From Roseitranquillus sp963776845 (GTDB lineage: Bacteria > Pseudomonadota > Alphaproteobacteria > Rhodobacterales > Rhodobacteraceae), in contig CAVZOJ010000023.1 in the NCBI GenBank assembly GCA_963776845.1, positions 1-64,000 of the forward strand: 64,000 nucleotides of DNA. The letters run 5' to 3'. A program made the position numbers and the translations under genes. The notes beneath the pieces were generated by a model. That model was not told the origin of the DNA. It was given only the letters and a program-made list of their open reading frames with translations, and did no database searches. This document shows positions 18,685 to 27,033 of this stretch, in pieces. How positions within the stretch are numbered: position 1 is the first letter of the stretch; each line of letters begins with the position of its first letter.

Positions 18685-19880
18685 GTGCCAACGCTCACTG
18701 ATCAGGACCTATGCGCCCAGTCCCAGTGTCCGACGGACGTGATCCTCTCGGGTTCGGCGCGAAGCCTGATCCAGGCGTCGCAGCAGTGGGCGACGATGTC
18801 GTCGTCGTTCTCGAAGATGCGGTTCGAGAGCCGGTTCTGCCGGAGGTATTGCCAGATGTTCTCGGCCGGGTTCAGCTCGGGCGAGCGGGGCGGCAGCGGC
18901 AGGAGCGTGATGTTCGCCGGGACGACGAGGTGGTTCGACATGTGCCAGCCGGCCTGGTCGAGCAGGAGGACGGCATGCGCGCCCGGATCGACCATGACGC
19001 CGATTTCGGCGAGGTGCTCCTGCATCGCCTCGGTGTTGGCGTAGGGCATCACAAGGCCGGCGGCCTTGCCTTCGCCGGGGCAGATCGCGACGAAAATGCA
19101 GGCCCACATGGTGCGCTGGTCGTGCGGCGCACGAGGCCGACCGGCGCGTGATCCCGTTCTTCTGACCTACGCGCGCGTCCGCCATGGGCCTCGGACCGTC
19201 GACGTATACGTCGACCGGCTTCCATGGCGAACTCCTGCCACCAGAGCTCGATGGCGGTCTCCGGGGGCAGCTTGGCGCGGATCGCCTCCAGCTCGGCGGA
19301 AAGGTCTTTTTGAACGCCTCGAGAGCCTCCGGGTTCTGCGCGTGATCCCGCGGACGGGCGGAGAGCTTCCGGAACCCATCCGGCGCAGCTCGCGCCCGAG
19401 CGTCTGCCGGCTGAGCGAGACCTCGAACGTGTCCCGCAGCCAGCCTACGAGGTCGCCAAGCCGCCTGCGCACGACGCCATGAAGCTCGGGCTTCTCTCCG
19501 ACCTCGACGGCCTTCGCGAGCGCAGCGCGCTGCTCCAGCTTCAGAAGCGACGGCTTGCCGGGCGGCACAAGAGGCCCGTCGGCCCTTCCGCGTTGAAGCG
19601 CATCACCCAATCCCGGACGATCTGAAGCCCCACGCAGCCGACCCGCGCGGCCTCCGTTCGGCTCGCGCCGTCGCAGATCGCCGCCAGAGCCAGCAGCCGA
19701 CGCGTCCGCGCCGCGTCCCGGCTCGCCCTCGCCAGACGGCGCAACCCGTCAGCTCCATGATCCGCCCGCAGGACAATCGCCTTCCCCATCGAGAACCTCC
19801 CTCAGTTCTCCATGGTGAACCACGCAACGCCATTCTGCGGAATCCCCTTCGTGAGTCAGCGCCACCGGGCGATGGTGTAA
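18685..19880 (-). mobile_element. IS630-family element, copy 2 (decayed)
   Basis: Same orientation as copy 1 and highly similar throughout. Left part CCAACGCTCACTGATCAGGA, right part CACCGGGCGATGGTGTAA, ending at a TA. The limits are set by comparison with copy 1. The two copies flank the efflux operon in a composite-transposon-like layout. Confidence 0.75.
18702..19789 (-). pseudogene. IS630 transposase, copy 2, frameshifted
   Basis: Begins MGKAIVLRADHGADGLRRLA at 19789; the reading moves through other frames (HTH part to about 19320) and the last 135 residues (bases 18702-19109) are open, with VLLLDQAGWH (Asp) and SPELNPAENIWQYLRQ (Glu). Better preserved than copy 1 in the catalytic half, but still not translatable as one protein. 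Confidence 0.85.
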
Positions 19881-20110
19881 GCGCGTGCTTGGTCACGGCA
19901 ATCCGGTCGAGGAAAGAGAGCGCGCCCCGTCAGGAACGAGTGCAGGCCGTTCCAGAAGACCGGCCGCGACCGAACATTGCCGCGCCAGACGCTGTTTCTT
20001 GCCGGCGACGGTGTGAGCCCGTATCGACCCCACCCGGGTCTCTACCCCACCCGGTCTGGTCAAGATGACCTTCCTTCGCTCATCGCCAACCGGCACCGCC
20101 ATTCCGTTTC

Positions 20111-20142
20111 CTAGCGGCGGCGCCAAGGCGCGCCGCCGCTAG
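20111..20142 (-). terminator. Hairpin downstream of the DUF305 gene
   Basis: Perfect 13-base arms (CTAGCGGCGGCGC and GCGCCGCCGCTAG) around a 6-base loop, 16 bases past the stop of the minus-strand gene. No T-run follows, so Rho-independent strength is uncertain. Confidence 0.7.
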
Positions 20143-20157
20143 TGTTGGGACCGCGAA

Positions 20158-20640
20158 TTATTCCGGCGCGTGATCCGCGATCCAGTCGCGCAGGGAGGCG
20201 ATCTCTGCCTCCTGCGCCGCGATGATCTCCTCGGCGAGCTGCCGGAGGTCGGGGTCCTGCCCGTGCTCGATCACGACGCGGGCCATGTCGATGGCGCCCT
20301 GGTGATGCCCGATCATGCCGCGCGCGAAGTCGATGTCGGCGTCGTCGCTGAACTCGATGTCCATCGCCGAATGCATCGCGAGATTGGCGGCACGGTAGGC
20401 TTCGGTCGCCGGAGAGCCGGAGACGGCGGCAGCGGCAGCGGCATGGTCGCCGGCGTGCATTCCACCGGCGTCGACGCCATGTCCTTCCATCGTGCCCTCG
20501 CCCTCGGCCATCTGGTGCAGCGCGCCTTCTGCGGCATCTTCATGGGCGTGGTCCTGGGCGACGCCCGCGCCGGCAAGCCCGACAATCGTCAGCGCCGGCA
20601 GCGCGAGAGCCTGCAAACCGTGTGTCGTCAGTGTTGTCAC
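20158..20640 (-). CDS. DUF305-domain exported protein, copper-linked
   Basis: A 160-residue exported protein: signal peptide (LQALALPALTIVGLAGAGVAQ), a His/Glu/Met/Ala-rich linker with several metal-type His-Met residues, and a DUF305 helical domain with MIGHHQGAIDMARVVIEHGQ and a charged end. DUF305 proteins are commonly found with copper resistance genes and are thought to bind metal through the HH and Met residues. GTG 20640 was chosen because GGAGG lies 8 bases ahead. A MerR/CueR-type promoter at 20718-20748 points to this gene, and the copper ATPase is divergent from it. Confidence 0.83.
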   Translation of the reverse strand: MTTLTTHGLQALALPALTIVGLAGAGVAQDHAHEDAAEGALHQMAEGEGTMEGHGVDAGGMHAGDHAAAAAAVSGSPATEAYRAANLAMHSAMDIEFSDDADIDFARGMIGHHQGAIDMARVVIEHGQDPDLRQLAEEIIAAQEAEIASLRDWIADHAPE

Positions 20641-20717
20641 CTTGCCGTCCTCCAACCGAATACTCTGCCGCAGCGGTCGCCTCAGGTCGAAATGCGTGGC
20701 GGACCAGCCGAAGCGCG

Positions 20718-20748
20718 AATGTGGGGGCTCCAGCCGCTGGAAGGTCAA
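20718..20748 (-). promoter_or_regulatory. MerR/CueR-type promoter of the DUF305 gene
   Basis: On the minus strand: -35 TTGACC (bases 20748-20743), a 19-base spacer with the dyad TTCCAGCGGCTGGA, and -10 CACATT (20723-20718). The 19-base spacing and dyad are the hallmarks of promoters twisted open by MerR-family activators. It matches the copA promoter base for base over most of its length. Confidence 0.7.
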
Positions 20749-20910
20749 GAGCTGATGAGTGGCGACGCTCGCAGTGTTTGCCTGCGGCACGCCGCGCAGC
20801 GGCACAGGGGCCAAGACCGCCCGGCCCCGCCACACCGCAGGTCGCTTCGGCTCGCCGCGCTGTCTCATCAAGCATCTCATGCATTACCAAGGAGCGGGCG
20901 AGAAAACGTC

Positions 20911-20941
20911 TTGACCTTCCCGCGACTGGAACCCTCATGAA
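20911..20941 (+). promoter_or_regulatory. MerR/CueR-type promoter of copA
   Basis: -35 TTGACC (20911-20916), 19-base spacer containing TTCCCGCGACTGGA, and -10 CATGAA (20936-20941), giving a start about 25 bases before the copA ATG. Spacer length and dyad fit CueR-type copper-responsive control. No merR/cueR gene lies in the window. Confidence 0.72.
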
Positions 20942-20970
20942 GAGGCTCAACATTCGTGAGGAGCGATTCC

Positions 20971-23442
20971 ATGGCGACTACCGACGCAGCAACGGAGACG
21001 CGCGTCGTCCGCGATCCGGTCTGCGGCATGACCGTCGATCCCGAGGCGGGCAAGCCGCGCCACGAGCATGACGGGCACGTCTACCACTTCTGCTCCGCCG
21101 GCTGCCGCGAGAAGTTCGTCGCGGATCCACGGAAGTACCTCGAGGCCGAGGCCATAGACCCCGTCTGCGGCATGAAGGTCGATCGCTCGGCGGCCAAGCA
21201 CATGTCCAAGCACGGGGGCGAACGGTTCTACTTCTGCTCCGCCCGCTGCCAAGAGAAGTTCGAGGTCGAGCCTGAGACGTACCTGAAGGGCCGACCGACG
21301 CCCGAGCCGATGCCCGCCGGCACGATCTACACCTGTCCCATGCATCCCGAGATCGAGCAGGTGGGCCCCGGCGACTGTCCGCTCTGCGGCATGGCGTTGG
21401 GGCCAAAGGGCGTGCCGACGGGTGACGAGGGGCCGAATCCCGAGCTCGTCGACTTCCGCCGGCGCTTCGCCGTCGGCGCCGCGTTGACGATCCCGATCCT
21501 GATCCTGGCGATGGGGCCGATGGCCGGCCTGCCGGTCGGAGAATGGATCGGCGAGCGGACGGCGCGGTGGCTGGAGCTGATCCTGGCGACGCCGGTCGTT
21601 CTCTGGTCCGGCTGGCCGTTCCTGGTGCGCGGCTGGCGGTCGTTCCGCACGATGAACCTCAACATGTTCAGCCTGATCGGGATGGGCGTCGCCGCGGGCT
21701 ATTTGTTCAGCGTTGTTGCGGTGGTGGCGCCGCGCCTCTTCCCGCCGGGCTTCCGCGACCATTCCGGGCAGGTCGGCGTCTACTTCGAGGCGGCGGCAGT
21801 GATCGTCGTTCTGGTGCTGCTGGGCCAGATCCTCGAGCTCCAGGCGCGCGAGCGGACCGGCTCCGCCATCCGGGCGCTGCTCGACCTCGCCGCGAAGACG
21901 GCGCGGATCGTCCGGTCCGACGGGACCGAGGAGGAGGTGCCGCTCGAGGACGTACAGGTCGGCGACCGGCTGCGGGTGCGGCCTGGCGACAAGGTGCCGG
22001 TCGACGGCGAGGTGGTCGGGGGCCGCTCGTCTGTCGACGAGTCGATGCTGACCGGCGAGCCGGTGCCGGTCGAGAAAGTCGCGGGCGACAGTGTGACGGG
22101 CGCCACGATCAACGGCCGCGGCAGCCTCGTGATCGTGGCCCAGCGGATCGGCAAGGACACGATGCTGGCGCAGATCGTCGAGATGGTGGCGAACGCACAG
22201 CGTTCGCGGGCGCCGATCCAGAAGCTCGCCGACAGCGTGGCAGGCTACTTCGTGCCGGCGGTGATTGCGGTGGCGGTTATCGCTTTCATCGCGTGGTCGA
22301 TCTGGGGGCCGGTGCCGGCGCTCGCCTACGCGCTGGTCTCGGCGATCGCTGTCCTGATCATCGCCTGCCCCTGTGCGCTCGGGCTCGCGACGCCGATGTC
22401 GATCATGACCGCCACCGGGCGTGGGGCGCAGGCGGGTGTGCTGATCAAGAACGCCGAGGCGCTGGAGACTTTCGCCAAGGTCGACACGCTGATCGTCGAC
22501 AAGACTGGCACGCTGACCGTCGGCAAGCCGGAGCTGGTCGCCGTGCTGCCCGAGGCGGGCCACGATGAGGCCGAAGTCCTGCATCTTGCCGCGAGCCTGG
22601 AGCGCGGCTCCGAGCATCCGCTCGCCGAGGCGATCGTCCGCGGCGCCGAGGCGCGGGGCGTCGAGATGGCCGCCGCGACGGACTTCGAGGCGGTGACCGG
22701 CAAGGGCGTGAAGGGCACCGTCGACGGCAAGGCGGTGGCGCTCGGCAACGCCCGGATGCTGGAGGAACTGGGCATCGAGGCCGCGGCGTCGACTCAGGCC
22801 GCCGACGCCCGGCGCGACGCGGGCGAGACGGTGATGTTCGTCGTCGTCGAGGGCGCCGTCGCGGGCCTCGTCAGCGTCGCCGACCCGGTGAAGGAGACGA
22901 CACCCGCTGCGCTCAAGGCGCTGCACGGCTTGGGCTTCCGCATCGTCATGGCGACCGGCGACAACGAGCGCACCGCCCGCGCCGTCGCCGGCCGTCTCGG
23001 CATCGACGAGATCCGCGCCGACGTCCTGCCCGAGGACAAGGCGCGCATCATCCGCGAGATGCAGGACGAGGGCCGGATGGTCGCGATGGCCGGCGACGGC
23101 GTCAACGACGCGCCCGCCCTGGCGCAGGCCAACGTCGGCATCGCCATGGGCACCGGCGCCGACGTCGCGATCGAGAGCGCCGGCTTCACGCTGGTGAAGG
23201 GCGACCTGAACGGCATCGTTCGCGCGCGCAAGCTGTCGCTCGCGACGATGCGCAACATCCGGCAGAACCTGTTCTTCGCGCTGGTCTACAACGCCGCCGG
23301 CGTGCCGGTCGCAGCGGGCATCCTCTACCCGGTCTTCGGCTGGCTGATCTCGCCGATGTTCGCGGCGGCGGCGATGAGCCTCTCGTCGGTCTCGGTCATC
23401 GCAAACGCGCTGCGTCTGCGCGGCGTGAAGCTCGACACATGA
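20971..23442 (+). CDS. copA: Copper-exporting P1B-1 ATPase with YHS and heavy-metal-binding domains
   Basis: Exports Cu(I) across the inner membrane using ATP. About 823 residues. The N-terminus has two YHS-type modules (DPVCGMTVDPEAG...HFCSAGC and DPVCGMKVDRSAA...YFCSARC), then a YTCPMHPEIEQVGPGDCPLC zinc-ribbon-like HMBD instead of the usual HMA domains. The ATPase core has TGEP, the membrane CPC motif (IIACPCALGLATP, ~residues 465-467), phosphorylated Asp510 in DKTGTLT, SEHPLAEAI, TGDN and GDGVNDAPAL. The last helix has MSLSSVSV, as in Cu(I) pumps. ATG 20971 has GAGGAG 8 bases ahead. Confidence 0.95.
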   Translation: MATTDAATETRVVRDPVCGMTVDPEAGKPRHEHDGHVYHFCSAGCREKFVADPRKYLEAEAIDPVCGMKVDRSAAKHMSKHGGERFYFCSARCQEKFEVEPETYLKGRPTPEPMPAGTIYTCPMHPEIEQVGPGDCPLCGMALGPKGVPTGDEGPNPELVDFRRRFAVGAALTIPILILAMGPMAGLPVGEWIGERTARWLELILATPVVLWSGWPFLVRGWRSFRTMNLNMFSLIGMGVAAGYLFSVVAVVAPRLFPPGFRDHSGQVGVYFEAAAVIVVLVLLGQILELQARERTGSAIRALLDLAAKTARIVRSDGTEEEVPLEDVQVGDRLRVRPGDKVPVDGEVVGGRSSVDESMLTGEPVPVEKVAGDSVTGATINGRGSLVIVAQRIGKDTMLAQIVEMVANAQRSRAPIQKLADSVAGYFVPAVIAVAVIAFIAWSIWGPVPALAYALVSAIAVLIIACPCALGLATPMSIMTATGRGAQAGVLIKNAEALETFAKVDTLIVDKTGTLTVGKPELVAVLPEAGHDEAEVLHLAASLERGSEHPLAEAIVRGAEARGVEMAAATDFEAVTGKGVKGTVDGKAVALGNARMLEELGIEAAASTQAADARRDAGETVMFVVVEGAVAGLVSVADPVKETTPAALKALHGLGFRIVMATGDNERTARAVAGRLGIDEIRADVLPEDKARIIREMQDEGRMVAMAGDGVNDAPALAQANVGIAMGTGADVAIESAGFTLVKGDLNGIVRARKLSLATMRNIRQNLFFALVYNAAGVPVAAGILYPVFGWLISPMFAAAAMSLSSVSVIANALRLRGVKLDT

Positions 23443-23453
23443 CGCGCGCCGCT

Positions 23454-23474
23454 GCGGCGCCCATCGGGCGCCGC
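23454..23474. terminator. Bidirectional hairpin between copA and the channel-like gene
   Basis: Perfect 9-base arms (GCGGCGCCC / GGGCGCCGC) with a 3-base loop between two convergent genes. Confidence 0.65.
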
Positions 23475-23890
23475 TACTTCCGCCAGGCTGTCTCGCAGAC
23501 GGAATAGAGGAACGTGGCCGACCAGGTGAGGATCATGAAGCCGCCCAGCGACTGCATCATGTTGACCATGCGGAGCGGCCCGCTGGCCTCGATCTGCGTG
23601 TACCCAAGCGTGGCGAAGTTGATGCCGGAGAAGTAGACGAGGCCACTCCAGGTCTGGTCGAACCCGCCGCCCAAGCCGCCCAGCCCGCCCCAGGCGAGCA
23701 AGCCCCGGTAGACCACGGCGAAGGCGAGGATCTCGACCGTGTGCAGCGCGAGGAGCCCGAGAAACGCGATCATGATTGTCGCCTGTGGCTTGTCGTCCGG
23801 GTCGGGCTGGGCGCGTCGGACCAACATCAGTCCGTAATGGTGCGCAACGCCAAGCAAGGCCACGAGAACGAAACCGATCAGAAGTGCCAT
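23474..23890 (-). CDS. Two-helix ion-channel-like membrane protein
   Basis: A 138-residue protein with an N-terminal helix (MALLIGFVLVALLGVAHHYG), a second helix (IMIAFLGLLALHTVEILAFA), a re-entrant-loop-like segment YFSGINFATLGYTQIEASGP and a last helix (LGGFMILTWSATFLYSVCE). The order helix, pore loop, helix matches Ion_trans_2 proteins, but the filter reads TLGYTQ instead of the potassium TVGYG, so ion selectivity is uncertain. It follows the second metal ATPase and the truncated VIT gene on the same strand. Confidence 0.65.
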   Translation of the reverse strand: MALLIGFVLVALLGVAHHYGLMLVRRAQPDPDDKPQATIMIAFLGLLALHTVEILAFAVVYRGLLAWGGLGGLGGGFDQTWSGLVYFSGINFATLGYTQIEASGPLRMVNMMQSLGGFMILTWSATFLYSVCETAWRK

Positions 23891-23901
23891 ATTCTACCCC
23901 A

Positions 23902-24108
23902 TCAAGCCTGGGGCTCTCCCCAAAAGCGCGCGCGACCAGCACGGCGACCGGCCAATAGTCCGGCGAGACCGGCGATCGACCCCTGCCGCATGCGCGACCC
24001 AGCAGCGATGCCGATCCGGAGGCTCGATATCGAGAAGAGACCGTCGCTGGCTCCGAAAGCAGCCGCCGTCAGCCAGCCGATGCGATGGCAACGCGAGAGG
24101 CGGCTCAC
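23902..24108 (-). pseudogene. N-terminal fragment of a VIT1/CCC1-family iron/manganese transporter
   Basis: Starts GTG overlapping the stop of the upstream ATPase (GTGA). Residues ~8-54 follow the VIT family start closely (CHRIGWLTAAAFGASDGLFS, then a segment ending GLAGLLAG). The normal continuation (AxSMAAGEYVSVSSQ-type) is missing and an unrelated 14-residue tail ends at 23902. Full-length family members have about 230 residues. I read this as a gene cut by a deletion just downstream. Confidence 0.65.
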
Positions 24109-26009
24109 GGCGTGGCTGCTTCCGGGATGTCGGCCCGCCCGGCTGCCACAGCCTCTGGCTTCGGTGCGGCGGGCTCATGCGGCGAGATCCGCAGCGCGCG
24201 CAGCGCGTTCAGGATCACGGCCACGTCGATGACCTCTTGCAGCAGCGCGCCTTGCACCGGCGTGAGATAGCCGTAGGCGGCGGCGATCATGCCGAGGACG
24301 GAGAGGCCGATGCCGGCGACGACGCTTTCGAGGGCGATCCGGCGCGAGGCCCGTGCGATCTCGATCCCCTGGCCGAGCCGGTCGATCCGGTCGACCAAGA
24401 GCACGACGTCAGCCGCCTCGGCCGAGGCCGCGGCGCCCCGCGCGCCCATGGCGACGCCCACGTCGGCCGCCGCCAGCGCGGGCGCGTCGTTCACCCCGTC
24501 GCCCACCATCATGACGGGCCCGTGCTTGCGCTCGGCCAGCACCAGAAGGACCTTCTGGTCAGGCGTCAGACCGGCCCGCACGCCGTCGAGACCGAGCCCC
24601 TCGGTCACCCGCTCGGCCACGTCCGCCCGGTCGCCGGTGGCGAGCAGGATGCGCGCGATCCCCTCGCGGCGGAGACCGTCGAGCATCGCGCCCGCGCCTT
24701 CGCGCAGCGGGTCGGACATGACGAGGTGACCCGCCATGTGGCCGTCGACAGCGACGGCGACGAGCACCGAACCGGCGGCCATGACAGGATAATCGCCTAC
24801 CAGTTCCACCTGCGACGCGATAAAGCTGTCACCTCCAACGATGACCTTGCGGCCCTCGACACGGCCCTCGACCCCTTCGCCCGGGATCTCCGTCACCTCG
24901 GACGGCACGGGCAGTGTGAAACCCCGCGCCTTCGCGGCGGTCACGATGGCCTGCGCCACCGGGTGCTTCGAGGCTTGATCGAGCGCGGCGGCAAGGCGCA
25001 GGATGTCGTCCTCGGCCATGCCGCCCGCGCTGTCGATCGACACGATCTGCGGGCGGCCGTCCGTCAGGGTCCCGGTCTTGTCGAGGATCAGCGTGCGGAT
25101 GCGCGCCATCGTCTCGAGCGGCCCCGCGCCCTTGATGAGCACGCCGAAATGCGCCGCGCGCGAGAGACCCGCCACCAGCGCCACCGGCACGGCCAGGATC
25201 AGCGGACATGGCGTGGCGACGACCAGCACGGCGACCGCCCGGATCGGATCGCCGGTGAACCACCAGGCGGCGAAGGCAATCGTGACGGTGACCGCGAGGA
25301 AGCCCAGCGACCAGCGGTCGGCCAGCCGCGACATTGGCGCCTTGGACGCCTGCGCCTCCTCGACCAACCGGACGATCCCGGCATAGGTGCTGTCCTTCGC
25401 CTCGCGCGTGGCGGTCAGGTCGAAGGCCTCGCCCGCGTTGGTCGAGCCGCTCATCGTCTCGGCCCCACGCGCCAGACGGACGGGCAGGGACTCACCCGTC
25501 AACGCCGAGGTGTCCACGAAGGCCGCGTCGGATGCCACCGTGCCGTCCACCGGCACCACGTCACCCTGCCGGATCAGGAGCCGATCGCCGGGCTCGATCT
25601 CGTCGAGGGGGACCTCCTCCAGCCCGCCGTTCCGATGCCGGGTCGCGGTCCGCGGAACCCGGGAAAGAAGGGCGTGCATTTCGCGCCGGGCCCGACCCTC
25701 GGCGAAGCTTTCGAGGAAGGTGCCGCCGGAATACATCACCGCGACCACCGCCGCCGCGAGCGTCTCGCCGAAGGCCAGCGCCGCGGTCATGGACAGCGCC
25801 GCGACGATGTCCAGTCCGACCTCGCCGGAACGCAAGCTGCGCAGGATTTCGACCACGAGTGCCGCGAGCGCGGGAACGACGCCGACGAACCAGACGAGAT
25901 TCGCAACGTCAGGCTGGTCGGCGAAGTAGAATGCAAGCCCTGCAATCAGGCCGATCGCGGCCAGCAGCAGGATGGCGGTCTTGAGAAGATCTGTGCGCGT
26001 CGTTTCCAT
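24105..26009 (-). CDS. Heavy-metal P1B-type ATPase with a TPC membrane motif
   Basis: Metal-pumping ATPase of ~634 residues. Motifs: TGES, DKTGTLT (Asp310), KHPVAQAI, ATGDRAD and GDGVNDAPAL. The sixth-helix motif is TPCP (Cys268) rather than CPC or SPC, and there is no N-terminal metal-binding domain. The last helix has QEVIDVAVILNALRAL. TPC pumps form a small P1B subgroup with variable specificity, so the metal (Ni, Fe, Zn or other) is not assigned. ATG 26009 was chosen over 26018 because GGGGAG lies 9 bases ahead of it. It overlaps the VIT remnant, so the two were an operon. Confidence 0.88.
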   Translation of the reverse strand: METTRTDLLKTAILLLAAIGLIAGLAFYFADQPDVANLVWFVGVVPALAALVVEILRSLRSGEVGLDIVAALSMTAALAFGETLAAAVVAVMYSGGTFLESFAEGRARREMHALLSRVPRTATRHRNGGLEEVPLDEIEPGDRLLIRQGDVVPVDGTVASDAAFVDTSALTGESLPVRLARGAETMSGSTNAGEAFDLTATREAKDSTYAGIVRLVEEAQASKAPMSRLADRWSLGFLAVTVTIAFAAWWFTGDPIRAVAVLVVATPCPLILAVPVALVAGLSRAAHFGVLIKGAGPLETMARIRTLILDKTGTLTDGRPQIVSIDSAGGMAEDDILRLAAALDQASKHPVAQAIVTAAKARGFTLPVPSEVTEIPGEGVEGRVEGRKVIVGGDSFIASQVELVGDYPVMAAGSVLVAVAVDGHMAGHLVMSDPLREGAGAMLDGLRREGIARILLATGDRADVAERVTEGLGLDGVRAGLTPDQKVLLVLAERKHGPVMMVGDGVNDAPALAAADVGVAMGARGAAASAEAADVVLLVDRIDRLGQGIEIARASRRIALESVVAGIGLSVLGMIAAAYGYLTPVQGALLQEVIDVAVILNALRALRISPHEPAAPKPEAVAAGRADIPEAATP

Positions 26010-26501
26010 GCGGCTCATCTCCCCTCGGCAGAGACGATGCCGCTGGCTCTTCGCCTCCGCCCCTTGCGAAGACCTGATGATCGCGCAGGAGAACCACAGC
26101 GTCGAGTCCGCATCTTGCTTGGAGCGTCAAGCCCGGATCGGCCCCACAACCATGAGCGCCTCGTCCAGACGCCGGCCGCTGCACTGCTGCGGGCGACAAT
26201 GGTGACGCAGCCAAGCAACGAAGTCAGAGTGCGTCGATATCTCGGTCCAGCGTGTCTGACAGGTGTCCTCATCCAACTTCGGCGGACTTCCCCCAGTTGG
26301 TAGTTGCCCTAACGGCGGCATCCGAGAGCAACATAGGCGTCGGACGTTCTATCAGACGAGTTCGACGGCAAGTGCATTCCGCAGACATCCGACCGAAGGC
26401 CAAACGCTTGCATCTCGCGGTCGAACCCGGAGAGGCGTCGGCGAAGTGGTGATCGCGCGGAGCCCCACCAAGATGGTCCAGACCGTCTCCCCGGCTTGAA
26501 C
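26010..26501. other. Unassigned region upstream of the second metal ATPase
   Basis: About 490 bases without a gene I can name. It should hold the promoter of the minus-strand ATPase; a TTGACG on the minus strand near 26128 is a candidate -35, but no convincing MerR-type dyad follows it. Small open frames on both strands have no recognisable motif. Confidence 0.4.
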
Positions 26502-26674
26502 TCATGCACCTCGGATCGAGGCAGCCGTTTCATCTTGCTCGGCTGCAGAAAACTCCACGTATATGCGGTTTCCGTCGGGTTCGCGGATGAACAACAGGAC
26601 GAGGAGATTTCGTGCTCCTCAATGTGGGCGAGGAAAGCGTCCATACTTTCTGCGGGGACGGCGATGTGTTCCAT
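26502..26674 (-). pseudogene. C-terminal fragment of a VOC (glyoxalase-like) protein
   Basis: Two adjacent frames together give RMEHIAVPAESMDAFLAHIE then LVLLFIREPDGNRIYVEFSA and a stop at 26502. The second part is the typical last strand of a VOC fold (DPDGNxIxxE). A one-base shift near 26600 separates the parts, and the N-terminal half of the domain is missing. Confidence 0.55.
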
Positions 26675-26775
26675 CCGCAGGCTTTCGTCTTCCGAATGCA
26701 CAAGCGGAGCGGCTCGGCTTGCGGCGCGACCGTCTCCCGGCCTCCGCCGCAAGGGGCCTCGCGCGACGACGTCGC

Positions 26776-27033
26776 TCACGGGTGCGGCGGCGGGGTGTCG
26801 GCGGTGCTCGGCGGCAGAATCGGATAGGTGACCTGCGGCTGCTCACCGGTCAGCGTCTCGAGGAAGGCAGTGATCGCCGCCGCGTCCTCCTCGGTCAGCT
26901 CCGCACCGAGCTGCGAGGTGCCCATGATCCCGACCGCGGTGGAGAGATCCCACACCGAACCCGAATGGAAGTAGGGCGGCGTCCGCGACACGTTCCGCAG
27001 CGTCGGCGTCTTGAAGACGTAGGCGTCGTCCTC
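26776..27033 (-). pseudogene. C-terminal fragment of a di-haem cytochrome c peroxidase
   Basis: Reads DDAYVFKTPTLRNVSRTPPY then FHSGSVWDLSTAVGIMGTSQ and an Asp/Glu-rich helix ending ILPPSTADTPPPHP. FKTPTLRNVxxTxPYFHxG is the diagnostic C-terminal motif of bacterial di-haem peroxidases (CCP/MauG). Both haem-binding CxxCH sites and the N-terminal domain are absent. It is joined in frame to DUF3604 sequence at about 27033. Confidence 0.75.

Noticed and set aside
20947..22926. A 659-codon minus-strand frame opposite copA
   Set aside because: Composition (Arg, Asp, His-rich) and lack of motifs show it is antisense to copA in high-GC DNA.
26100..26135. MerR-type promoter for the second metal ATPase
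   Set aside because: TTGACG is present on the minus strand near 26128, but no symmetric dyad and no -10 at the required spacing follow.
24177..26303. A 708-codon plus-strand frame opposite the second metal ATPase
   Set aside because: Antisense shadow; no motif, no ribosome site, codon use typical of reversed high-GC coding sequence.
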